Assembly: GCA_030603385.1 (NCBI GenBank) | Contig: JAUVXW010000026.1 | Coordinates: 1 to 62,924, forward strand | Source of the DNA: Promethearchaeota archaeon | Lineage (GTDB): Archaea; Asgardarchaeota; Lokiarchaeia; Sigyniarchaeales; SOKP01 | DNA: 62,924 nucleotides | Direction of reading: 5' to 3' | Shown here: piece by piece, positions 19,517 to 26,999 of the stretch | Position numbering within the stretch: the first letter of the stretch is position 1 | Layout: each line of letters begins with the position of its first letter | Notes under the pieces: model-generated | What the model was told of the DNA's origin: nothing | Database searches by the model: none | The model's input: only the letters and a program-made list of their open reading frames with translations | Made by a program: the position numbers and the translations under genes

Positions 19517-20488
19517 ATGATAAAGACGAAAGTAACTGAAATGTTAGGATGTAAATATCCTATAATTGCAGGGACAATGGCAAATATCTCCAATCCTGAA
19601 TTTGTTGCTTCGGTAAGCAATGCAGGTGCTTGTGCTGTATTAGCAAGTGCAAATTATCAAACCCCTGAAGAGTTACGTGAGGCAATTAGAAAAACACAAT
19701 CTTTAACTGATCAACCATTTGCTGTAAATATAAATCTATTTCCCGCTATGATGCCACAAGAAAAATTGGTAAAATATGTTGAGGCAACGTTAGATGAGGG
19801 TGCGAAAATAATTGAAACAAGCGGTCATAAGGCTCCAGCAGATCTGGTTCCAAAATTCAAAGAAGGGGGTGCTATATGGATACATAAGTGTGCGGGTGTC
19901 AGATATGCTATAACAGGTGCATCTTTAGGTGCTGATATGATTACAGTTGTGGGTTATGAAAACGGTGGTGCAACTGGAACTTTAGATATTGGTACTCTTG
20001 TAATGACACCATCGGTTGTGGATGCTATAGATGTTCCTGTAATAGCAGGAGGAGGAATTACAGATGGAAGAGGAATTGCTGCGGTTCTTGCACTTGGCGC
20101 TGAAGGAGTAATTATGGGGACGAGAATGATGGCCACTAAAGAATGTCCAATCCATGATAATCTAAAACAAGCTTTTGTTCAGGCAAAGGAAACTGATACT
20201 CATTTAGTAATGCGCTCAATTCGTAATACTCATAGGGTATGGAGGAATAAAGCAGCAGAAAAAATAATTGAATTGGAATCTCAAAAGGCATCCCTACAAG
20301 AAATTATTCAAGTAGCCTCTGGTCAAAATGCTTTAAAAATGTATAAAGAAGGGGATATAGATGCAGGAATGGTAAGTTGTGGCCAAGGTGTAGGACTAGT
20401 TAAAGACATTCCAACTGTAAAAGAATTACTTGACAGGATAATGAAAGAAGCAGAAGAAGTTATCCAAAGGCTAAAAAAGATTTCCTAA
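19517..20488 (+). CDS. Nitronate monooxygenase-family flavoprotein
   Basis: This 323-aa FMN barrel is closely similar in layout to the proteins at 10461 and 21068. It opens with TEMLGCKYPIIAGTMANI and NAGACAVLASANY. It has GAIWIHKCAGVRYAITGASLGADMITVVG at the active-site face and VPVIAGGGITDGRGIAAVLALGAEGVIMGTRMM for the phosphate site. The C-terminal tail ends in a helix that commonly closes the pocket. The reaction could be nitronate oxidation or an enoyl-thioester reduction. It is followed 83 nt later by a hotdog thioesterase on the same strand. Confidence 0.82.
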   Translation: MIKTKVTEMLGCKYPIIAGTMANISNPEFVASVSNAGACAVLASANYQTPEELREAIRKTQSLTDQPFAVNINLFPAMMPQEKLVKYVEATLDEGAKIIETSGHKAPADLVPKFKEGGAIWIHKCAGVRYAITGASLGADMITVVGYENGGATGTLDIGTLVMTPSVVDAIDVPVIAGGGITDGRGIAAVLALGAEGVIMGTRMMATKECPIHDNLKQAFVQAKETDTHLVMRSIRNTHRVWRNKAAEKIIELESQKASLQEIIQVASGQNALKMYKEGDIDAGMVSCGQGVGLVKDIPTVKELLDRIMKEAEEVIQRLKKIS

Positions 20489-20571
20489 TACATCCTTTTT
20501 TTATTTTTTTTAATTGTATATTTGAAAAACTCACATATTATTAAGAATAAATTTAAATTTGAGATGAAAAT

Positions 20572-20997
20572 ATGAGTGAGAAATTAAAGGATTTTCATGT
20601 GGTAGAGGAGATGCCTGTACGATGGGGCGATATGGATGCTAGGGGGCATGTAAATAACACAATATATTATCGCTATTTTGAAAGTTCAAGAATAGCTTTA
20701 TTTCGATTATTAAAGATTTATGAAGAGCCTACAACAGTACGTATAGGACCAATCTTATCTTTTCAAAGTTGTTATTATAAAGCTCCATTGACTTATCCAG
20801 ACACTATCTATATAGGAGCAAAAATCGTAAACATAGAAGAATCAAAAATAATAATAAAACATTCTATAATGAGCAAAAAATTAAATAGAAAAGCAGCTGA
20901 GGGTGAAGCTCATATGGTCTGGTATGATTATGAACACCAAAAAAAAGCGATCATTCCAGATGATTTGAAGCAAGAAATTTTAAAACTTATGTTTTGA
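20572..20997 (+). CDS. Acyl-CoA thioesterase, 4HBT/YbgC-type hotdog
   Basis: The 141-aa hotdog protein has the family motif RWGDMDARGHVNNTIYYRYFE, with the acidic pair D20/D22 and H25 at the active site. The helix FESSRIALFRLL follows, and later GPILSFQSCYYKAPL as the central strand. It would hydrolyse an acyl-CoA to free acid and CoA in the cytoplasm. Position and strand suggest it is co-transcribed with the preceding flavoprotein. The start ATG at 20572 sits right before the conserved domain. Confidence 0.85.
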   Translation: MSEKLKDFHVVEEMPVRWGDMDARGHVNNTIYYRYFESSRIALFRLLKIYEEPTTVRIGPILSFQSCYYKAPLTYPDTIYIGAKIVNIEESKIIIKHSIMSKKLNRKAAEGEAHMVWYDYEHQKKAIIPDDLKQEILKLMF

Positions 20998-21067
20998 TAA
21001 AAACTAAAAATAAGGTATAATATAGAAAAAAAAATTTTATAAAAAAGAATTGAATTTTTTAACTTCT

Positions 21068-22111
21068 CTATTTTATCATAGAATTGTTACTTTTTATAGC
21101 AGCTTCTGCATCCTTTATTACACTTTTAATAATGTCGTCGACGTCGTTAATACTATCAATAATACCTATTGATTGTCCAAGTAATACAGCTCCTTCTTCA
21201 GTATCTCCATTATAAACTCTATCATAAGCACCAGCGTCGCGTGTCGCCTGCTCAATCGTTATAGATTTTTCATACGCAATCATTTCCTCTTTTGATTGAG
21301 GTGCGGGATGTGCTAAGGCATATTTGTTTTTATATAAACGAATAGGACCAAATGATCCGGTGAATAGCCCTGTATCTTGGGGTTTACCAGGTGGAATTAA
21401 TGCTTTGTATTTTTCATGAAACTCTGATTGTTTAGAAGCAATAAATCGTGAACCCATAGCTATTGCTCCAGCACCGAGCGATAAAGCTGCAGCTAAACCT
21501 TCTCCTGTAGCAAAACCTCCACACGCAATCACGGGTAAATCAGGAAAAATTTTATTAATTTGTTGCAGTAGTACAAGGGTACTTACTCTCTCATATGATT
21601 GATGACCGCCTCCTTCACCACCAGTGGCTACTATTCCGTCTACATTAGCATCTACACATTTCTGTGCTAACCATACAGCTGGTGCTACATGAAAGTGTTT
21701 TACTTCCGATTTTTCCCGTAATTCTTGAAAATTCTTAGAAGCAGGTAAAAGCTTTGAAGAACCAGCAGAAGTTAACCAATAAACACACTGTTCTCTCATT
21801 TTAGGATTGTTCATAACGAGTTTAGGTACATCGGTGCACATTTCTTGAACGCCCTTATTATTCCGAGAGGTAAGAAAATTAAGGCCAAATGGCTTATCAG
21901 TGTGTTCAATCATATATTCTATGCTTTCTTTATGCTCCTTTACTGGATCTGTCCCGGTTATATTAACGTTCGACAAAACCCCCAAACCACCAGCCTCACA
22001 AACTGCCAAAGCTAAATCGCGGGTGTAGAAGGGTCCCATTGGAGCACTGAAAATTGGATGCTTTATTCCAAACATTTTTGTTATATTAGTTTCGATCATT
22101 TTAAAAATCAC
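21068..22111 (-). CDS. Nitronate monooxygenase-family flavoprotein
   Basis: The 347-aa protein is the third member of this family in the window. Motifs are TKMFGIKHPIFSAPMGPFYTRDLALAVCEAGGLGVLSN, the central VDGIVATGGEGGGHQSYERVSTLVLLQQI and LPVIACGGFATGEGLAAALSLGAGAIAMGSRF. The GGEGGGHQ loop is the standard active-site histidine motif of class II nitronate monooxygenases and FabK-like proteins, unlike the other two copies, which have GYENGG or GLEGTG. ATG at 22111 or the internal M5 (22099) are both possible. Convergent with the thioesterase. Confidence 0.83.
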   Translation of the reverse strand: MIFKMIETNITKMFGIKHPIFSAPMGPFYTRDLALAVCEAGGLGVLSNVNITGTDPVKEHKESIEYMIEHTDKPFGLNFLTSRNNKGVQEMCTDVPKLVMNNPKMREQCVYWLTSAGSSKLLPASKNFQELREKSEVKHFHVAPAVWLAQKCVDANVDGIVATGGEGGGHQSYERVSTLVLLQQINKIFPDLPVIACGGFATGEGLAAALSLGAGAIAMGSRFIASKQSEFHEKYKALIPPGKPQDTGLFTGSFGPIRLYKNKYALAHPAPQSKEEMIAYEKSITIEQATRDAGAYDRVYNGDTEEGAVLLGQSIGIIDSINDVDDIIKSVIKDAEAAIKSNNSMIK

Positions 22112-22357
22112 TTTTAAATGGATAAATATTTAGAATTTTTAAAAGTTTATTGAGTGATAAAAAAAATAGATCCATTTCTTCATTTACTCTTCAGTAAATA
22201 TTTCAAGAGAACTTATTCAGAAGGGTGAAAACAAATTAAAAATTTATATTAAATAAATTGTTCAAAATTATAAAAAGAAATTTTACTTTTTTTTAATTAA
22301 GGGTATATGGAAATTTAGTGAGATTAATCAATATAGGGAAAATAGGGTTATAAAATT

Positions 22358-23341
22358 ATGATCTGGCTAGGAGCTTTATTTAGCTTTTTCGCAGTTTTAG
22401 CATGGGTAATAAGTACCTTAGTTGTGAGCAAAGGAATAAAAGAATTAAAGGAAGCATATGGAACTTTTTTTAATAGAGTCAAAGATTACTCAATTAAAAT
22501 AGAAATTATCTTTACTTATCTAGGAATTACTTTATTAACCGGCACTATACTGCTATCACTTACAATGGTCCCTTTGCTTATTCAATACGATTTTATATTC
22601 TCTGGTTATTTGATTTTAGCTGGAATTTTTTCATTTAGCGCTGGAACAGGTTTATATTATTTTTGCACCTTAATATATAGAAAAGCAGAGATTGCTTCAC
22701 AGTTCTCAAGAATTGGACCTTTTTTTAGTATAATTTTAGGGGTTTATATCTTCGGTGAAATATTTAATGTATTTGATTTGGTCTCCCTAATCTTATTAGG
22801 TATTGGAATAACTCTATTTTTTATATTCACATGGAGAGGAAAATTTGGTTTTATTGGTTTTTTCTTGGGAATTCTAACATCATTGAGTTGGACTTCAGGT
22901 GGTATTTTTATGAATATTGCATTTTTAACTACTCCTTCAAATCAATTTAAACCCTTAGCTTATACTTTAATCAGCCTTTTTTTCGGATTTTTATCATTGC
23001 TACTATTTAATTTAATATTTATGCTAAAAAATAGAAAAAAGAAGAAAAATGAGGGAATAAAGTTTCACATTTTTAAAGTTAAAAAATCTGTTGCCAAATA
23101 TTTTGTCATCCATGGGGTTTTAAGCACGTCTATCGGATTTACTTTTAATTTTTTTGGTATTTTCTATTTAGGTGTATCTGGAGCGGCGTTTATTATGAGT
23201 CTTTGGCCAATCCTTTCATTACTAGTTGGATATTTATTATTTTCATCTTCTCCAGATTACTTAAGATACAAAAAGCATATAAAATGGTTGTTTCTAATCG
23301 CTATTATCTTACTATGTGCCTCGATTATTTCGATTTTTTAA
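22358..23341 (+). CDS. EamA/DMT-type transporter
   Basis: The 327-aa protein is almost wholly hydrophobic with about ten predicted transmembrane helices in two halves of five. A basic cytoplasmic loop lies near 225-245 (MLKNRKKKKNEG). The two-repeat layout and helix-end motifs (RIGPFFSIILGVYIFGE, like EamA R.x.P.xxxxxxxxxxGE) match drug/metabolite transporters. The second half has SLWPILSLLVGYLLF. Substrate unknown. It lies alone, convergent with the SagB gene. Confidence 0.7.
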   Translation: MIWLGALFSFFAVLAWVISTLVVSKGIKELKEAYGTFFNRVKDYSIKIEIIFTYLGITLLTGTILLSLTMVPLLIQYDFIFSGYLILAGIFSFSAGTGLYYFCTLIYRKAEIASQFSRIGPFFSIILGVYIFGEIFNVFDLVSLILLGIGITLFFIFTWRGKFGFIGFFLGILTSLSWTSGGIFMNIAFLTTPSNQFKPLAYTLISLFFGFLSLLLFNLIFMLKNRKKKKNEGIKFHIFKVKKSVAKYFVIHGVLSTSIGFTFNFFGIFYLGVSGAAFIMSLWPILSLLVGYLLFSSSPDYLRYKKHIKWLFLIAIILLCASIISIF

Positions 23342-23364
23342 GATCTTTAATCCTAATTAATTTT

Positions 23365-24096
23365 TCAGGAAATTTTCCCAATAACGCCTACATATATAGT
23401 AGTTTCATTAATTCCATCAATGTCTAACAATTCATTTAATTCATCATCATAAATCGCGCCAATTGTGCATGCTCCTAAACCCAGTGCCTCAGCAATCAGA
23501 TAAAAATTCTGTCCAATATGCCCAGCATCCAAATAAATATAACGATAACATCTTTGTAGATATTTCCATTTTGACCTTTCAATAATCGCGGTCCAAATAA
23601 AATTCACAGCAGACTTATAAGCAATATTTTGATCTAAACATCCCTTTGCGACTTCACTTCGAAAATCACCATTCCTCACCAATTCTAGACTATGTTTAGG
23701 AATATTGTAATGAAAAATTCCTTTTTCAAAGTTTTCAACATTATTAATCACCGGATACACTTCAATAGGATATAAACCTCCTGCAGATGGGATAGTTCTA
23801 AAAGCATAATTAGGAAAAATCCGTGTAAGACCCGTCATACCAAACAAGAGTAAACTAAGTTGTTCTTGCGTTATAGGTTCATTTTTGAAGTTTCGAGAAG
23901 ATTTTCTGTTAATAATAACATCCCAAAATTTAACAGTTTCATCGAATTTAGGATGAGGTAATTTAATTGTTTTTATCGCATTTGGATATGTTTTATAAGA
24001 TTCTGGCTTCCGCGCCCAATCTAATCGATGCTGTGGTAGATGATTTCTAATATATTTCGATTTTCGTTGAAAATTGTCTCCATCGTTCTCATTCAT
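23365..24096 (-). CDS. SagB/ThcOx-type nitroreductase-like flavoprotein
   Basis: The 243-aa protein belongs to the nitroreductase superfamily. It has NRKSSRNFKNEPITQEQLSLLLFGMTG (FMN phosphate-binding RxSxRxF), RTIPSAGGLYPIEVYPV (the SagB-type SAGGLYP signature) and DAGHIGQNFYLIAEALGLGACTIG near the end. SagB-type enzymes oxidise azolines in peptide modification, but stand-alone copies are common in archaea and may reduce other substrates. No YcaO or precursor gene is seen nearby. The text splits these motifs at residues about 57-82, 100-116 and 193-216. Confidence 0.82.
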   Translation of the reverse strand: MNENDGDNFQRKSKYIRNHLPQHRLDWARKPESYKTYPNAIKTIKLPHPKFDETVKFWDVIINRKSSRNFKNEPITQEQLSLLLFGMTGLTRIFPNYAFRTIPSAGGLYPIEVYPVINNVENFEKGIFHYNIPKHSLELVRNGDFRSEVAKGCLDQNIAYKSAVNFIWTAIIERSKWKYLQRCYRYIYLDAGHIGQNFYLIAEALGLGACTIGAIYDDELNELLDIDGINETTIYVGVIGKIS

Positions 24097-24294
24097 AATA
24101 TAATTAGATAAAGAGTGTTTTAAAGTTTTAAATTTATATTTTAAAAATTAATTATTCTAAAATGATCGTTTCTGGCTTCTGACATATTAATTTGACATAT
24201 GAACTATATTCCAACACTTTTTTTTCTCTTTATATGGATTTATAAATAGATTAACTTATTGATATTTTAGGAGTAAATTTGGTGAAGGGAATAA

Positions 24295-24504
24295 ATGGAT
24301 TATTCAGAAACTTTTTTTGAGATGCTTAAGGTTCTTCAACGTACTTACAGAAAGTTCCCTAAATTTATGATTGAAATTATGGCTGAAAACTACGGCATTC
24401 CCATTAAAGAGATTAAACCATTGCTAAATAAATTCAGGAAAAAAGGGATTTTGCTTATAATGAAAGACGAAGGGTATACTTTTACGTTAAATAAAAATGT
24501 TTAA
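24295..24504 (+). CDS. Small winged-helix protein, paralogue of the C-terminal domain of 50166-50687
   Basis: The 69-aa protein (YRKFPKFMIEIMAENYGIPI, then EIKPLLNKFRKKGILLIM and a short hairpin) aligns across its whole length with the last 60 residues of the zinc-ribbon protein at 50166-50687 (YKKFPIYIIEVMADNYGIPA, KNFQKQGILIRL). The pattern is a helix-turn-helix plus beta wing, so it probably binds DNA or a protein partner. It lacks the zinc ribbon. A TTTTTTTCTCTTTATATGG promoter-like block lies about 55-75 nt upstream. Confidence 0.7.
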   Translation: MDYSETFFEMLKVLQRTYRKFPKFMIEIMAENYGIPIKEIKPLLNKFRKKGILLIMKDEGYTFTLNKNV

Positions 24505-24581
24505 ATTTTAAAATCCAAATGAAAACTATTTTTTTCTGTTCAATTAAAAAAAGAAGACGTGTAAAAAATTAGTAATTAAAA

Positions 24582-26480
24582 TTATTCTATCATTTTCAGA
24601 AATTCTTCTTCTGTAATGATTTTGGTACCTTGTCCTTGGGCTTTTACATACTTAGCTGTTGGCTCATCTGAGTTAGTCACTAAATAGGATAAATTCGCGA
24701 CTACTCCGCTTTTCGCTTGACCGCCATGGTCCCTTACAAGTTGCTCTGCTTCTGCTCTTTTCATGGCCTCTAATTTCCCAGTAAAACAAAAAGTCATACC
24801 TTCAAATTTTCCTCCCGTTTTCTTCACCTCCTCTATTGTAATTTTATTTGAATTTAATACTTCCTTCATTTGTGGATAAAGTTTTTCAACCCCTTCATGT
24901 AACTGCTGGGCTGTGATTTCAGCAAATCCATCAACTTGAGACAGTTGGAAAATAGAAGCATCTTTTATTTTGCCCAAGGTATCAAATCCTGCATCTACGA
25001 CTCGTTGAGTGAGATCCTCTCCAATGTTTTCAATATCAAATCCGCCAATGAATCGTGCTAATGGTACATTTTTAACAGCCAACAGGTTGTCTAATGCTTT
25101 TTTTGCCGAAGTTTCTTTTACTCCCTCAAATTGTGTTAAATGTGCAACTTCAAGTTTGTACAAATCAGCAATAGTCTTTACTTTCCCTGAGTCAAATAAT
25201 GGTTTTAACATTAATTTTTCACTAAAATGCTTTACGTTTAGTTTATTAATCCACTTTACTAATCGATGATATGCTCTCTTTGGACACGCTTCGTTTGGAC
25301 AGTACAATCTTGTACCTTCATTGATGAGTTTGGTTTTACATTCCTCACATATAGTAGGAATAGGGATCTCTTTTGCATCTGAAGGTGTTTTAATTACTCG
25401 CTCGATCTTAGGGATAATATCTCCTCGTTTGCTGATAAACACTTCAGAGCCGATTTTCAATTTTAAATCCCCAATTAGATTTGGATTTGCTAAACTTGCT
25501 CTTGATACGGTAGTTCCCATTAATCTCACAGGATCAACAATAGCAATAGGGGTATAATTTTGGCCGCTAATACTCCATTCCACATCAAGCAACGTAGTTT
25601 CGATTTCTTCAGCTTGGAATTTAAAGGCAATTTGTTTCATAGGTTTTGCTCGTTTCATGTCTTCTAAATCGATTGCTTTCCCCTTAATCACTAATCCATC
25701 GATATCAAATTCTAGAGTATCGCGTCTGTTGGTCATGACATCCTCTCTAATATTAATTACTTCTTGAGGAGAATGTACTGTCTTGGTAGGAATTGTCGGG
25801 AATCCTTCTTCTTTTAACCATTTTAACTTTTGAATCTCACTCTGAAAAGTTACATCATCACCAATACTGAATGCATCATAGAATACTAAGTTTAAATCTC
25901 CACTTCCGATTCCATCTTTTCTTCTTACCAACCCTGAAGCCGCATTCCTACAATTTTGCTTATCGTTATATTTCCTCTCAAAAACATCATGAAATAGCAA
26001 AATTTCGGCACGAGTAGCACCTGTAAATTTAGTTTTGAGCTTAGGGATGAATCCTTTCATATTAATAACGTTCGCTGAAACATCATCTCCGATTTTTCCA
26101 TCCCCTCTTGTTAGGGCGTATTGGAAAATACCATCTTCGTATTGAAGTTCAATACTAATCCCGTCAAGCTTAAATTGGATGAGGAACGTCTTAAAATTTC
26201 GCTTCCTTGCCCATTTTAAGAATTCTTGAGGGTTAGTAACTTTATCTTGAGAAGTCATTGGAATAATATGTTCTCGCTTTGTAAAAAGTTCTGAAGAATC
26301 TACACCAATCTTGAATAATATTGGGTTTTCTGGATCAAGTTTGTGAAGCTCATCTTCAAAAGTATCGTATTTGACATCGGAAATTTCTGGTTGTTCATTG
26401 TAATACAGATATCGATGACGCTTTATTTCTTCAACAAGATAGTTAATTCTTTCTTGATTTGATTTTTGTCTTTCGAGCAT
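24582..26480 (-). CDS. ligA: NAD+-dependent DNA ligase
   Basis: The 632-aa protein has the full bacterial-type layout. An Ia domain comes first (RYLYYNEQPEISDVKYD, NAD-binding Tyr/Asp). The adenylation motif is KLDG with K104, then TRGDGKIGDDVS. The zinc finger is CEEC...C...C (about 375-400), followed by helix-hairpin-helix repeats and a C-terminal BRCT domain (GMTFCFTGKLEAMKR). It seals nicks using NAD+. Bacterial LigA reads E-P-K-L-D-G; here it is I-Q-F-K-L-D-G. I chose ATG at 26480, not TTG at 26492, because GAGGG lies 6 nt ahead of it. Most archaea rely on ATP ligases; lateral transfer is likely. Confidence 0.92.
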   Translation of the reverse strand: MLERQKSNQERINYLVEEIKRHRYLYYNEQPEISDVKYDTFEDELHKLDPENPILFKIGVDSSELFTKREHIIPMTSQDKVTNPQEFLKWARKRNFKTFLIQFKLDGISIELQYEDGIFQYALTRGDGKIGDDVSANVINMKGFIPKLKTKFTGATRAEILLFHDVFERKYNDKQNCRNAASGLVRRKDGIGSGDLNLVFYDAFSIGDDVTFQSEIQKLKWLKEEGFPTIPTKTVHSPQEVINIREDVMTNRRDTLEFDIDGLVIKGKAIDLEDMKRAKPMKQIAFKFQAEEIETTLLDVEWSISGQNYTPIAIVDPVRLMGTTVSRASLANPNLIGDLKLKIGSEVFISKRGDIIPKIERVIKTPSDAKEIPIPTICEECKTKLINEGTRLYCPNEACPKRAYHRLVKWINKLNVKHFSEKLMLKPLFDSGKVKTIADLYKLEVAHLTQFEGVKETSAKKALDNLLAVKNVPLARFIGGFDIENIGEDLTQRVVDAGFDTLGKIKDASIFQLSQVDGFAEITAQQLHEGVEKLYPQMKEVLNSNKITIEEVKKTGGKFEGMTFCFTGKLEAMKRAEAEQLVRDHGGQAKSGVVANLSYLVTNSDEPTAKYVKAQGQGTKIITEEEFLKMIE

Positions 26481-26523
26481 GATTACCCTCAATTAATAGG
26501 TTTTAGTCTTAAAGTTTATTATT

Positions 26524-26645
26524 CCACCCAAACTTAAAAACTTAATTAGGGGGTAAAGGATAGTTAGCAAATTCAAAATTTAAAAAAAATGAGGGAATGG
26601 GATTTGTAATAAATTAAATTAGAATTATTGTGTCAATTTGGGTGG
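26524..26645. repeat. 9-bp inverted repeat in the 519-bp ligA/surface-protein gap
   Basis: CCACCCAAA (26524-26532) and TTTGGGTGG (26637-26645) are perfect complements bounding about 104 nt. The intergenic region 26481-26999 contains no supportable ORF; the remainder is very AT-rich. The repeat could close a small RNA or be chance. Confidence 0.25.
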
Positions 26646-26999
26646 TTACAAATCTAAGTAATGGGCTTTAAATATTTTCATACTATTATTCTATTAAATT
26701 TTCTTAAGATAAATGTTCTATGGTTGTAGGTATTTCTTGTTTGACTGTATAAGGTTTAATAATTTATGTTTGAGATATCTTCCTTGTCTTTTTAATATGG
26801 GTTTATTAGGATTTTCGGTAAGAATATTTAAGATGGTTAAAATTCTTTATAAAAATTGATTTTTGTATTAATTACTTTAAAAAAGGTAGAAGAATTAAAT
26901 ACAAAGATGTTAAATATTTATACATAAATTTCATAGTTAGTCTAATTATTTTTTTGAAAAGTTAAAACAAATTCAAAAAGATATTTGGAGGGAGATCCA

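Noticed and set aside
23365..24096. SagB as part of a peptide natural-product cluster
   Set aside because: No YcaO cyclodehydratase, precursor peptide or protease is adjacent.
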